Made by a program: the position numbers and the translations under genes
Assembly: GCA_023229765.1 (NCBI GenBank)
Contig: JALNYO010000001.1
Location: 248,001 to 312,000 of the forward strand
Length of the DNA stretch: 64,000 nt
Direction of reading: 5' to 3'
Source of the DNA: Syntrophales bacterium
GTDB lineage: Bacteria > Desulfobacterota > Syntrophia > Syntrophales > UBA5619
Notes under the pieces: generated by a model
The model's input: the letters and a program-made list of their open reading frames with translations, nothing else
Database searches by the model: none
Told to the model about the DNA's origin: nothing
In this document: piece by piece, positions 51,070 to 59,840 of the stretch
Position numbering within the stretch: the stretch's first letter is position 1
Layout: each line of letters opens with the position of its first letter

Positions 51070-52470
51070 ATGTCTCTAAACAGCGTTCTGAATACGTCCA
51101 AGGATAGTTTGCTGACCTACCAGTTGGCAATAGGTTTGACTGGTTCAAACATAGCGAATGTAAACACGCCCGGATATTCCCGTCAGAGCCCTATTTTGCA
51201 GACCGTCGGTTCCGCTGACGTCGCAGCAACGCGCGCGCAGTTCAGCGTCAATGTGTCCGGCATTGCCCGAACTTATGATAAATATCTCGAAAATCAGATA
51301 GTTGATCAGGCTAAAACCGTGGGATACGGCGAGGCGAAAAGCGATGTACTCGATAGGATAGAAGGGATTTTTCAGGAGAGCAGCGGGGGGCCAAGCGACT
51401 TGTTGAATAAGTTCTGGAACGCCTGGGAAGAGGCTTCGGCAAATCCCGGGCAGCAGGCGGCAAGAAATGCCCTGCTTTCTGTGGCCGGGAATCTCACCGC
51501 GACGATTCGCAGGATTGACAGCGAGCTTACGCAGGTTGTGACGGATGCGGGAAGCAGGATCGACGACGTGGTTTCACAGATAAATATAACTCTTTCCAAA
51601 ATTGCGGATTTAAACAGTAAAATAACAAGTTATGCAGAAGACAGGGGCGATGCCAATACCCTTAAAGACAGTCGGACGGAGCTGTTAATGAATCTGAGCG
51701 ACATGCTTGATATAAGCTACACAGAGGATGACAAGGGGAACGTAAATGTTTTTCTGCCCGGCGGCCAGTCTTTGATTCTCGGCTCTAAAAGCTGGCAGCT
51801 TGCGGTGGAGACTCAAGGAGGGACAGTAAGCGATATAGTATATGCAGACAACTCCGATAAAAGTTTGAAAAACGCGATCGTTTCCGGAGAAAAAGGCCGG
51901 CTTGCGGCGCTGGTCGAGGTCGGCGATACCCTTGTGCCCGGTTATCGGGACAAGCTTGACTCCTTTGTGGCGAAACTTGTTTCCGAGGTGAATGCGCTCC
52001 ACAGGCAGGGTTATGATGCCAGCGGCAATGTCGGCGGTGATTTTTTTGACCCGCCAGCCGCCCCGGCAACGGAAGTTGACGCCGGCAGTTTCCGGGTAAG
52101 CGCCGCGATTGTTTCTGACTTCAACAAAATTGCCGCCGCGTCAACTGTCAACGGCGATGGAGAAAACGCCCTTCTCATCGGACAGATCCGGGAAAAATCG
52201 GTAATGAGCGGGGGCACTTCTACCCTTAACGACTATTATGGCTCCCTGGTCGGAGAGATCGGGCAGGATGTGGCTGATGCGAAAAATAACGTGGACTACC
52301 GCACCTCCGTGATGACGCAGTTGACCAACAGACGAGAATCCGTATCGGGGGTCTCGCTGGACGAGGAGATGATGAATCTTATCAAGTACCAGATGTCCTA
52401 CAATACGTCGGGGAAACTGGTAAGCACGGTCAATGAAATGTTGGCTACTTTGATGCAATTGGTTAATTAG
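51070..52470 (+). CDS. flgK: Hook-filament junction protein FlgK
   Basis: A 466-residue HAP1. The N-terminus (GLTGSNIANVNTPGYSRQSP) and C-terminus (VSLDEEMMNLIKYQMSYNT, then TVNEMLATLMQL) are diagnostic. It starts 4 bases after the flgN stop. It is somewhat shorter than enterobacterial FlgK, with less of the middle domain. Confidence 0.95.
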   Translation: MSLNSVLNTSKDSLLTYQLAIGLTGSNIANVNTPGYSRQSPILQTVGSADVAATRAQFSVNVSGIARTYDKYLENQIVDQAKTVGYGEAKSDVLDRIEGIFQESSGGPSDLLNKFWNAWEEASANPGQQAARNALLSVAGNLTATIRRIDSELTQVVTDAGSRIDDVVSQINITLSKIADLNSKITSYAEDRGDANTLKDSRTELLMNLSDMLDISYTEDDKGNVNVFLPGGQSLILGSKSWQLAVETQGGTVSDIVYADNSDKSLKNAIVSGEKGRLAALVEVGDTLVPGYRDKLDSFVAKLVSEVNALHRQGYDASGNVGGDFFDPPAAPATEVDAGSFRVSAAIVSDFNKIAAASTVNGDGENALLIGQIREKSVMSGGTSTLNDYYGSLVGEIGQDVADAKNNVDYRTSVMTQLTNRRESVSGVSLDEEMMNLIKYQMSYNTSGKLVSTVNEMLATLMQLVN

Positions 52471-52485
52471 TTTAAGAGGATTGCC

Positions 52486-53685
52486 ATGGTAATGCGCATT
52501 ACGGAAAACATGAAATTCAACACGACCTCTGCCTCCTTGTCGAATGTCCAGGGCCAGTATAACAGCGTCCTGGAGAAGATGGCGAGCCAAAAGCGGATAA
52601 ACAAGATTTCCGACGATCCGCTGGGAATGACCATGCTGCTGGACTATCGGCAGTCCAAGGCTTCCCTTGACCAGTACCAGCGCAATATAGACGCGAGCAG
52701 CGGCTGGCTTAACGTGACGGAATCGAAGCTTGCCGGCGCCAATGAACTGCTGACAAAGGCGTCGGAGATCGCCATCGGCCAGGGGACGGCCACGGCAACG
52801 GCGCAAACAAGAAGGATCGCGGCGGAAAATGTACGCCAGCTCAAAGAGGAAATGCTTTCGCTGGCCAACTCGCAGTACGGGAACAGGTATATTTTTTCCG
52901 GCTCCCGCATGGATGTGGCCCCCTTTTCCGCTACTTCCGGGGCGGCAAGGGTTGATGATCCGGCAGCGGCTTCGGCAAACAGCTTTGACGGAACCGTGAC
53001 AAAAGGCGGCGCCTATACGGGGACAACGAACAAAACTTATGCGGTGAAGATCATAACCGGAGGAACGCTGGCCGATGCAACCTATAAAGTTTCTGCCGAC
53101 GGCGGTAAGACATGGGGCGCGGCGCAGACCGATCCTGATACGGGAACCGTCACTCTGGGGGATGGCGTAACCTTGACCTTTACCGACAGCGGCGCTGAAC
53201 ATCTGACGGCAGATGATCTGTTTTCCGTTCATGCCTATCCCGAGGGGTATTATAACGGCAATGATGATAATTTATCCGTTGATATCGGCAAGGGCGCAAC
53301 AATCTCCTACAATGTGACGGGAGCGGACGCGTTTGCGGGTAGCAGCGGCGGGACGGATATCCTTAAAACACTGGATGACTTGAAGAAGGCTCTGGAAAAC
53401 AATGACCAGGAGGGCATCCTGGCCCAGATGGATAAACTGGAAGATGCCCGGCAGCAGGTCAGTCTCTCCATATCAAAAGTCGGCGCCACGATGAACAGGT
53501 TGGAGCTTGCCGATAGCAATCTGCAGGATTTCAGCCTGAAACTGGCGGATCTGACGTCAAAAACGGAAGATGCGGACATCACGGAATTGGCGACTACGCT
53601 CGCGATGAAAGAACTGGCCCTGCAGGCCTCCTATGCCACGGCGGCGAAGTTGGGTCAGAATACGATCCTGGATTTCATAAAATAA
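52486..53685 (+). CDS. flgL: Hook-filament junction protein FlgL
   Basis: A 399-residue flagellin-like HAP3 with MRITENMKFNTTSASLSNVQ at the start and ELATTLAMKELALQASYATA at the end. A variable central domain (~140-290) is probably surface-exposed. The start may be ATG 52486 or ATG 52492; both lie downstream of AGAGGA. csrA follows after 12 nt. Confidence 0.93.
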   Translation: MVMRITENMKFNTTSASLSNVQGQYNSVLEKMASQKRINKISDDPLGMTMLLDYRQSKASLDQYQRNIDASSGWLNVTESKLAGANELLTKASEIAIGQGTATATAQTRRIAAENVRQLKEEMLSLANSQYGNRYIFSGSRMDVAPFSATSGAARVDDPAAASANSFDGTVTKGGAYTGTTNKTYAVKIITGGTLADATYKVSADGGKTWGAAQTDPDTGTVTLGDGVTLTFTDSGAEHLTADDLFSVHAYPEGYYNGNDDNLSVDIGKGATISYNVTGADAFAGSSGGTDILKTLDDLKKALENNDQEGILAQMDKLEDARQQVSLSISKVGATMNRLELADSNLQDFSLKLADLTSKTEDADITELATTLAMKELALQASYATAAKLGQNTILDFIK

Positions 53686-53697
53686 GAGGGTGGGATA

Positions 53698-53961
53698 ATG
53701 CTGATCCTGACACGGAAGTTGGGAGAACAGATTGCAATCGGCGACGACATCAGGATAACCCTGCTGGATATTAAAGGGAAGCACGTGCGGATAGGGATTG
53801 AAGCCCCCGTCGGGGTCTCCGTTCACCGCGGCGAGGTCTATCAGCTGATCCAGGAGGAAAACCTCTTGGCGGGGGCGTTTGAGTTAAATAGGGACAGAGC
53901 CCCTATTTCTCAAGGTAAAATAGGGGCTCTGTCCCTATTTAAAAACGAAAGGAAGCCATGA
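53698..53961 (+). CDS. csrA: Carbon storage / flagellin translation regulator CsrA with repeat-derived tail
   Basis: An 87-residue CsrA. The first ~60 residues are canonical (LILTRKLGEQIAIGDDIRI, HVRIGIEAPVGVSVHRGEVY). The last ~27 residues, from about FELNRDRAP, are encoded by a perfect inverted repeat (53884-53942), so the tail appears to be acquired. CsrA binds mRNA; in bacteria with FliW it represses flagellin translation. It ends in an ATGA overlap with fliW, and the fliC leader carries a matching site. Confidence 0.92.
   Translation: MLILTRKLGEQIAIGDDIRITLLDIKGKHVRIGIEAPVGVSVHRGEVYQLIQEENLLAGAFELNRDRAPISQGKIGALSLFKNERKP
53884..53942. repeat. Perfect 25-bp inverted repeat inside csrA
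   Basis: Arms 53884-53908 and 53918-53942 (core AGGGACAGAGCCCCT) with a 9-nt loop and no mismatches. It resembles REP palindromes mobilised by RAYT transposases. No transposase is nearby. Confidence 0.9.
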
Positions 53962-54431
53962 AAATCAACACGACGCGTTTTGGCGATATTGATGTCAACG
54001 AAGCGGAATTCATTGTCATGAAAGGCGCTATCCTCGGCTTTGAGCAGCTCAAGCGGTTTGTATTGCTGCAAAACAATGAAAAAACGCACCTCTGGTGGCT
54101 CCAGTCGGTTGACGATCCTGCCGTGGCGTTTGTTGTTGTCAACCCGCTGCCCGTAAAGCCTGATTATGCGCCGACCTTTACTGAGGGCGATCTGGAATTG
54201 CTGGATATTAAGGAAGATAAGGATATTGCTATTCTGGCTATAGTAACCGTCCGCTCAAATCCACTCAAGATAACTGCTAACCTACGGGCGCCGATCCTGA
54301 TCAATGCCGAAAAAAGAACCGCCAGCCAAGTGGTACTTGGGAATTCTGATTATCCGATTCAGTATGATCTGGCGGATGTTAATGAACATGAGGGCAGCCT
54401 CAATCCGGCAAGCTTACCCGCAGCGCCGTAG
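53958..54431 (+). CDS. fliW: Flagellar assembly factor FliW
   Basis: A 157-residue protein with the FliW patterns KGAILGFEQLKRFVLLQ, WWLQSVDDPAVAFVVVNP and ANLRAPILINAEKRTASQVV. FliW binds flagellin and antagonises CsrA, releasing flagellin translation when the filament can grow. The start overlaps the csrA stop (ATGA), and AAAGGAAG lies within csrA right after the inverted repeat. Confidence 0.95.
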   Translation: MKINTTRFGDIDVNEAEFIVMKGAILGFEQLKRFVLLQNNEKTHLWWLQSVDDPAVAFVVVNPLPVKPDYAPTFTEGDLELLDIKEDKDIAILAIVTVRSNPLKITANLRAPILINAEKRTASQVVLGNSDYPIQYDLADVNEHEGSLNPASLPAAP

Positions 54432-54502
54432 CAATATAGTTTGCTCCGTGTAACTGGTATATGTCGACTAACGGCCAGTATTTGGCTCCGGTTTTGATAC
54501 TT

Positions 54503-54853
54503 TTAGATCTGGCGATCGAAGATAAATCCCGCTATTTCGCTCATTTTGGCATACAGTCTCTGTATTTCTTTCGAGGGAATTTCACGGATTACCTCGCCGG
54601 TTTCTTTGTCTGCAACCACCACAGCCATATGTTCGCCTTTCTCTCCATAAGTTGAAAAACTCAGACTGACGTTCATGCTGTCGATCTGACCCTGCATCTC
54701 GGCAACCATTTCCCGGATTTGCGATTTGCTGGGCGCAACTTCCTCTTCGGCTTTATTTCTGCTGGAAGTATCAACTCCAGACGGCACTGGCGGCGCTGCA
54801 ACAACGGAGGCATTGGCGATTCCTCCCCCTGTCTCAACTGCGTTGACGTTCAT
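54503..54853 (-). CDS. flaG: FlaG-family protein
   Basis: A 116-residue protein with a variable N-terminus and a conserved C-terminal FlaG domain (LSFSTYGEKGEHMAVVVAD, then EVIREIPSKEIQRLYAKMSE). FlaG affects filament length in several genera. It is the most distal gene of the minus-strand filament group and converges on fliW; no strong terminator is visible in the 71-base gap. Confidence 0.88.
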   Translation of the reverse strand: MNVNAVETGGGIANASVVAAPPVPSGVDTSSRNKAEEEVAPSKSQIREMVAEMQGQIDSMNVSLSFSTYGEKGEHMAVVVADKETGEVIREIPSKEIQRLYAKMSEIAGFIFDRQI

Positions 54854-54885
54854 TTTTTTTACCTCCCCTCATTTTTTTAGCTCTC

Positions 54886-55044
54886 GAGGTAATTGCAAAA
54901 CTCCCCATTCTTGTCATTCCCGCAACGATTCTGAGCGGGAAAACGAAGTTTAATGTTCATAATCTGGTTCTAACTGCTTGAAAAACCATATTATGAACAT
55001 TAAGCTTCGCTTTCGGGAATGACAAATGGTTTTGCAATTGCCTC
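54886..55044. repeat. TIR-bounded repeat element, copy B (MITE-like)
   Basis: A 159-base inverted relative of 23378-23509, with termini GAGGTAATTGCAAAACT and the complement of GAGGCAATTGCAAAACC. It differs by carrying two inverted copies of the word AAGCTTAATGTTCATAA (54940-54963 and 54990-55013; 22 of 24 bases pair), so its inner hairpin is much longer. Confidence 0.8.
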
Positions 55045-55093
55045 TCTATATGTATTATCAGCATTTTTAATAGTAACTGCAATATTTAGCGAA

Positions 55094-55537
55094 TTAAGTC
55101 CTTATATTCAGAAATCTTGGGGGTTTTACCCCACGCTGGGCATATCCGCGCAGTCCTTCCGCTTCCCGGTTAACGGCCGCAAGTTCGTTTCTTAATTCCT
55201 GCTGCCTGACTACTGTAAGGGCTTCGCATTCCTGATTTACAACAATAACCTGTTTGAGTCTTTCGTTTATCGCTCCCGTTATTTTCCCCATTCTCGTGAT
55301 GACGGCAGAGCTTTTGTCCGCAGGGGATGACGAATAACCGGCAATGCGCCGATCAAGCTCATCAATCGTCGCGATTATTCCGCTGCGACGCTTGAGAAGT
55401 TCAGCCGCCGCTTTTGCGTCATCCTTTTCAAGCTCCTCTTTCAGTTTCAGGGTAGAGGCCAGGAAATCGTCGCAAGCCTTTAATTTTTTCTCCAAGGCGG
55501 CAATTTTTACATCATTGTGACCGCTCACTGCATCCAC
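55094..55537 (-). CDS. Probable flagellar chaperone (FliT/FlgN-like)
   Basis: A 147-residue, mostly helical soluble protein (KIAALEKKLKACDDFLAS and GAINERLKQVIVVNQECEAL). No firm family match is possible by eye, but it sits between flaG and fliS, where FliT-type FliD chaperones or FlgN-like proteins are encoded. It has no signal peptide or membrane segment. The call is by position and composition. Confidence 0.55.
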   Translation of the reverse strand: MDAVSGHNDVKIAALEKKLKACDDFLASTLKLKEELEKDDAKAAAELLKRRSGIIATIDELDRRIAGYSSSPADKSSAVITRMGKITGAINERLKQVIVVNQECEALTVVRQQELRNELAAVNREAEGLRGYAQRGVKPPRFLNIRT

Positions 55538-55599
55538 CCTTTGCCGGTTTCAGGCCATTCTTATGTTGGTTTATCCAGGCTGCCAATCTTACCCGACAA

Positions 55600-56061
55600 C
55601 TATGCCCAGGCCATCGCTAAGGCGGGCTTGCTGTTGGAAAGGCTGTAGGACTTTGCCCTCGCCGGCAGTGGCTCTTCGGCAGCGCTGACCTCTTTGGACG
55701 TAGAAATTGCCCTCCAGGCAGTTGCCAACTCTTCGAGTATTCTGATTGATCTGTCAAAGACAGCGATATCCCTCTTCAAGTCGGCTTCCGTCAAGGACTG
55801 TATCAGATACATATACAACCCCCGGAGGTTTGCGGCGACAATGCCCCCCTTCTCCGTATCCAATGAGGCATTAAGTTCATGTATAATGTCAAACGTCTTT
55901 TCGAGCGCTTTTCCCTTGGAATAAAAATCTTTTTCAAGATAAGCGTCTCTGGCCAGCTTCAGGTTGCTGATTGCTCCATCGTAACACATCAGAACCAGTT
56001 TCGCCGGGCTGGCGGTAAAAAAATTTGACTGCTGATACGTACTCATTGCACTTTGATACAT
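55600..56061 (-). CDS. fliS: Flagellin export chaperone FliS
   Basis: A 153-residue four-helix protein with the FliS signatures AMSTYQQSNFFTASPAKLVL, MCYDGAISNLKLARDAYLEK and LNASLDTEKGGIVAANLRGL. It binds the flagellin C-terminus and prevents premature polymerisation. The C-terminal ~25 residues (after SAAEEP) are an unusual serine/alanine-rich tail. It lies 29 nt after fliD. Confidence 0.94.
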   Translation of the reverse strand: MYQSAMSTYQQSNFFTASPAKLVLMCYDGAISNLKLARDAYLEKDFYSKGKALEKTFDIIHELNASLDTEKGGIVAANLRGLYMYLIQSLTEADLKRDIAVFDRSIRILEELATAWRAISTSKEVSAAEEPLPARAKSYSLSNSKPALAMAWA

Positions 56062-56090
56062 GAACGTTCACCCCTTCTTTCTTGTTGTGA

Positions 56091-58769
56091 TCATCTACTG
56101 CCCCAACCATTTGAAGCGGCATCGAGCTGCCCGGCGAGCCAGTTGCTCTGGTTCTGAATCTTTTGCATGGCGAGCTCCATCTGCACAAAACGGTTGATCA
56201 TCTGCTCCCTTTTTAGTTCCAGCCGCGCTTCCATTTCATCAATCTGTGTTTCATACCCGCTAATGCTGTCCTGGAGGGACTCCTGTTTAAAAGCGAGATA
56301 GCCGTCAATGGTATCGGTTATATTAAACAGAGCGCGGTCGTAAAGCTCGGCCACGCCAAAGGTCAGTTTTACCGTTCCGGCATCGACACCGCCGTCTGTC
56401 CCCGTGTATTTTACCACCAGGCCATCGATGTTCGCATCCCCGGAGCTCCCCGTCAGAACCCGGCCGGAACCGGTTGCCGCTTCCCCGTTGATCGTCCCGG
56501 CTACATCGACGCCGTTATTGACTGTTTGGTCGCCACCGGTCCACAGGAGGTTGCTCAATTGGTGGATGGTGAAACTGTATCCTGCCCCGTAACTGTCTTG
56601 ATTAAGAACAAGGTGGCCCCCGGAATCGGCGGATGCCGAGATGGCCATCGCCTGTGCCTCCAATTCGCTGTTTACGGCGCTCACAATTTGGGTCATGTCC
56701 ATGCCGCTCGTCAGATTCACAACGGCCGTATTGGCCCCCGCGGTAATTGTCAGCGTTTCATCGCCGCTCAGGCTGGTATTGGTTGACGGCGCCGATGTGC
56801 CTTGTGTGGCCGCCGTCGTGATATGGACCGTGTATTCACCCTGCTCCGTTTTGAGGGTATGGTTGATGTATTCAAGCGAACCAACGCTGGTTGTCCCGTT
56901 TGCGGCAAAAAGATTCTGCACGTCATTGAAGTTCGTGGTCAGGTAGCCGCGCAGCTTCTCGCTATCGACGGAAAGTGTTCCTTCTATATCCACACTGACG
57001 CCGACCAGACCCAAAGTCGAATACGCGGAGGAAACGCCCGAGACACTCTGGATCAGGATCGATGTCAGATCCGCTTTTACGGAGGCGAGCGTCCCTTCGC
57101 CGAAGAGAACCCCGCCCGCCTTCTGATTTGCCGCATCATAGGAAGTCTGGGTGTGAATATACGACGAAATGGCATTGTAACTCGAAACGAAGGTGTTGAC
57201 CTTCTCCATGATCGCGTCGATGTCTCGGCCGATGTTGAGGTTCACTGTGGTGTTGGCATCAGCTTTTAGCAGATCGAGCGTGACGCCGGCCAAAACATCG
57301 TCAATCGTATTGGTCGCGCTTGTTATGCTTACGCCGTCGATCTCAATGGATGCATCCGCCCCGGCTACGATCTGGCGAGCCCGGATCGATGCGGCGCTGC
57401 CGAGATTGCTGTCCATGTCATAAAGCAGCGTGCCGTCGCTTGTTCCGCCGCTGTTTCTTACATCAATCTCCAGGGCCAGGGAACTTGCCCCTGTGGAGTT
57501 ATCCACAACCAGCAACTCTCCGGCGTCTGTAATAGATGCGGTTACATTGCCGAAAAGGGACTCTATCTTCGCCAGGAGATCGCCGACGGTCGATGTATCG
57601 GAAAGTAGCAGCGTATCGTCGGATACGGCGCCCCCACCCGCTTTTGTTCCTCCGAGGTGAATATAGTCCGTGCTGGAGTAGCCTGTATAGCCGTCGATGT
57701 CCTTTATAAGAGTAGCGGCGGTGATGACGGCTCCCGCGGAGGTATTGGCGACATCGCCGGTGACGCCGAAGACATCCGAGACGCCTCCCTTGATGAAACC
57801 CAGCGTCTCGAGGATATTGTTCTTGTCTGTGTAGGTATTGGCCGAGCCGGACACCATCAAGCGATAATAGGTCTGGCCATCCTCCGTTTCCGTCGTAATG
57901 GAAGCCGTAAGTCCGGCAGCGGACAGTTTGGTTTGCAGCGAGTTGAGCGTGTCCGTGCTGAGGTCGATGGCGCCAACCGCCTGGCCGTTGATCATGATTT
58001 CGCCGACGGCCGACGTCTGTGCTGTTGTCAGGCCGAGCAGAGACTGGATGGACTCATTTGTGCTGGTAAAGCGGTCCGTCTGGTCCGCGCCGGCCAGGTG
58101 ATTCTTTGCCGTCCGGCTGGTGTCTGTGAATCCTAACTTGTTGAGGATGTCCGTTGCCCCTCCGTTGAGCAGGCCGATGCCGGCGGCGCCCGTATGGTCG
58201 CTGGTGAGTACCAGCCGGTAATCGCTCGTTCCGTAACCGATAATACCGGCTGCCACGCCCGTCGGACTTGCCCCGGAATTGGCGTTGTTGATCTTGTCCT
58301 TCAGGTTGGTCAGCGTGTCCGCAGCAGAAACAGTTATAACCTGGCCGTTAATCAGAATGTCGCCGGTGTAGCCGGCGCCGAGCGCGCTGGACGCGCTGGC
58401 GAAGGAGCCGGAAGAGAGCTTCTGAGCGGAGGCGGTGTTGTTAATTTTAAGGGAATACGACCCCAGTGAAGCGGATTCCGACGTCGTCACACTCAACAGG
58501 TCGGAAGCCGTTACAGTGGAGCTGTCGGTTGTCATCGTTGATTTGTAGAGGCCGAAATCTTCCAGGCTTTTCAGATTGCCGGCAGCAGTCTTCAGCGACA
58601 GGAGCTTGGTATTGAGCGACTGCCACTCGGTCAGCTTGTTTGCGGTGTCCGTCTTTTTTGCCGAGACGAGATCAACGCGCTGATGATCGATCGCGATGAG
58701 CTGCGTTATCATCGTCTGCCAATCGATGCCGCTGGAAAGGCCGCTTATCATACTGGTGCTTGTGGCCAT
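56091..58769 (-). CDS. fliD: Filament cap protein FliD, enlarged
   Basis: An 892-residue cap protein, well above the usual ~450-700. The conserved ends are SMISGLSSGIDWQTMITQL and MINRFVQMELAMQKIQNQSN. The middle holds at least two repeats of the hook-associated IN motif (GDILINGQVITVSAADTLTN and GEIMINGQAVGAIDL) plus related beta segments, so the exposed head is expanded. GGGGAGAA precedes the ATG at 58769. A terminator separates it from fliC upstream. Confidence 0.93.
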   Translation of the reverse strand: MATSTSMISGLSSGIDWQTMITQLIAIDHQRVDLVSAKKTDTANKLTEWQSLNTKLLSLKTAAGNLKSLEDFGLYKSTMTTDSSTVTASDLLSVTTSESASLGSYSLKINNTASAQKLSSGSFASASSALGAGYTGDILINGQVITVSAADTLTNLKDKINNANSGASPTGVAAGIIGYGTSDYRLVLTSDHTGAAGIGLLNGGATDILNKLGFTDTSRTAKNHLAGADQTDRFTSTNESIQSLLGLTTAQTSAVGEIMINGQAVGAIDLSTDTLNSLQTKLSAAGLTASITTETEDGQTYYRLMVSGSANTYTDKNNILETLGFIKGGVSDVFGVTGDVANTSAGAVITAATLIKDIDGYTGYSSTDYIHLGGTKAGGGAVSDDTLLLSDTSTVGDLLAKIESLFGNVTASITDAGELLVVDNSTGASSLALEIDVRNSGGTSDGTLLYDMDSNLGSAASIRARQIVAGADASIEIDGVSITSATNTIDDVLAGVTLDLLKADANTTVNLNIGRDIDAIMEKVNTFVSSYNAISSYIHTQTSYDAANQKAGGVLFGEGTLASVKADLTSILIQSVSGVSSAYSTLGLVGVSVDIEGTLSVDSEKLRGYLTTNFNDVQNLFAANGTTSVGSLEYINHTLKTEQGEYTVHITTAATQGTSAPSTNTSLSGDETLTITAGANTAVVNLTSGMDMTQIVSAVNSELEAQAMAISASADSGGHLVLNQDSYGAGYSFTIHQLSNLLWTGGDQTVNNGVDVAGTINGEAATGSGRVLTGSSGDANIDGLVVKYTGTDGGVDAGTVKLTFGVAELYDRALFNITDTIDGYLAFKQESLQDSISGYETQIDEMEARLELKREQMINRFVQMELAMQKIQNQSNWLAGQLDAASNGWGSR

Positions 58770-58785
58770 GGTAATTCTCCCCTAA

Positions 58786-58813
58786 ACTCCCCGCACCCGA
58801 AGGTGCGGGGAGT
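58786..58813 (-). terminator. Terminator between fliC and fliD
   Basis: A perfect 12-bp stem (58786-58797 with 58802-58813; core CTCCCCGCACC) with loop CGAA, followed on the minus strand by a short TTT. It probably ends most fliC messages, making fliD less abundant. Confidence 0.75.
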
Positions 58814-58839
58814 CAGGCAAAAAAGGGTTTTAAAGGTGT

Positions 58840-59628
58840 TTACTGGAATAACGAGAGAACCTGCTGCGGGGCCATGTTCGCCTGCGCCAACATGGAGGTG
58901 CCGGCCTGGACGAGGATCTGGTTCTTGGTGAAGTTCGTCATTTCCTCCGCCATATCGACGTCTCGGATGACCGAATCCTTCGCCGTCATGTTCTCCAGCG
59001 TCACAGCAAGGTTGCTGGCCGCATAAGCAAGGCGGTTCTGGTCGGAACCGACACCAGCGCGGGCTACTGCAAGTGAGCTGATGGCTGAATCAATTACTCC
59101 CATAGCTGACACGGCGTTTGTACCAGAGTCGACTGAGGTGCTAGTCAGGCCGAGCGAGGCCGCATTGAAACCATTGACGGAGACAGAGATTTGTGAATCA
59201 GCGGTGGTACTTGTGTAGCCAATCTGATAGAGCCCAGTAGCACTCTCATTGGCCCCTGCAATCCGGTCAATTTCAAGTTTAAGATTATCAAACTCGGTAT
59301 CAATCTTTGCAGTATCGGCGCCGGCAGAGGCTGCCTGGGTGGCCAGTTCCTTCATACGGGTGAGGATGTCGCCGACCGTGCTCATGGCGCCTTCCGCACT
59401 CTGCAGGCTGGCGTTTGCCTGCGCAATATTTCTCTGTGCAACCTTAGTGGAGGCGATATCTGCCCGCAACCCCATGGACTGGGCCAGACCCGACGCATCG
59501 TCCTTGGCGGAGTTGATCCGGTAACCCGAAGACAGCCTTTCCAGCGATTTACTCATATTGGCGTCGGAAATACCCAGGTTCCTCTGTGTGTTCATTGCCG
59601 CGATGTTGTTCTGAATTCTTAATGACAT
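58840..59628 (-). CDS. fliC: Flagellin FliC
   Basis: A short flagellin of 262 residues. The N-terminal D0/D1 part contains SLERLSSGYRINSAKDDASG and the C-terminal part VRDVDMAEEMTNFTKNQILV and ANMAPQQVLSLFQ. The central variable domain is small (~140-200). Its promoter is of sigma28 type and its leader carries a CsrA-type hairpin. The neighbouring glycosyltransferases suggest that it may be glycosylated. Confidence 0.97.
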   Translation of the reverse strand: MSLRIQNNIAAMNTQRNLGISDANMSKSLERLSSGYRINSAKDDASGLAQSMGLRADIASTKVAQRNIAQANASLQSAEGAMSTVGDILTRMKELATQAASAGADTAKIDTEFDNLKLEIDRIAGANESATGLYQIGYTSTTADSQISVSVNGFNAASLGLTSTSVDSGTNAVSAMGVIDSAISSLAVARAGVGSDQNRLAYAASNLAVTLENMTAKDSVIRDVDMAEEMTNFTKNQILVQAGTSMLAQANMAPQQVLSLFQ

Positions 59629-59784
59629 GATTTTATCCTCCTTGATTTTTTAATTCCGGCATCCTTGCCGGACATGGTTTAACAAGTTTTACTTTTTTAA
59701 CCGGGTTTCATCCAGTTCTGTCCCCGATCACCGCTGCCGCTCCTTTTTCACCTCCTCCCCTTTTTTCTGCTTTTGCCTCGTTTG
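59629..59784 (-). promoter_or_regulatory. fliC 5' leader with CsrA-type hairpin and ribosome-binding site
   Basis: A leader of about 155 nt. On the minus strand a hairpin CCGGCA-AGGA-TGCCGG (59671-59656) displays AGGA in its loop, within CAAGGATG, which agrees with the CsrA consensus. The ribosome-binding site AAGGAGGA (59643-59636) is a second GGA site about 12 nt downstream and 7 nt before the ATG. This two-site layout is that of the CsrA-controlled hag leader of Bacillus. Confidence 0.7.
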
Positions 59785-59790
59785 ATACTA

Positions 59791-59818
59791 TTATCGGTAA
59801 GGGGAGTCCGGAACTTTA
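59791..59818 (-). promoter_or_regulatory. Sigma28 promoter of fliC
   Basis: On the minus strand TAAAGTT (from 59818) and ACCGATAA (59798-59791) with a 16-nt spacer, the same spacing as at flgM. Confidence 0.75.
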
Positions 59819-59840
59819 ATGCAAAAGCAATGTTTTTTCT

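Noticed and set aside
52141..53232. 363-codon minus-strand open frame opposite flgK and flgL
   Set aside because: It spans two well-supported genes on the other strand, has no recognisable domain and no ribosome-binding site.
58228..58240. AACCGATAA box resembling a sigma28 -10 in fliD
   Set aside because: It is inside the coding sequence on the strand opposite to fliD transcription and lacks a -35 element.
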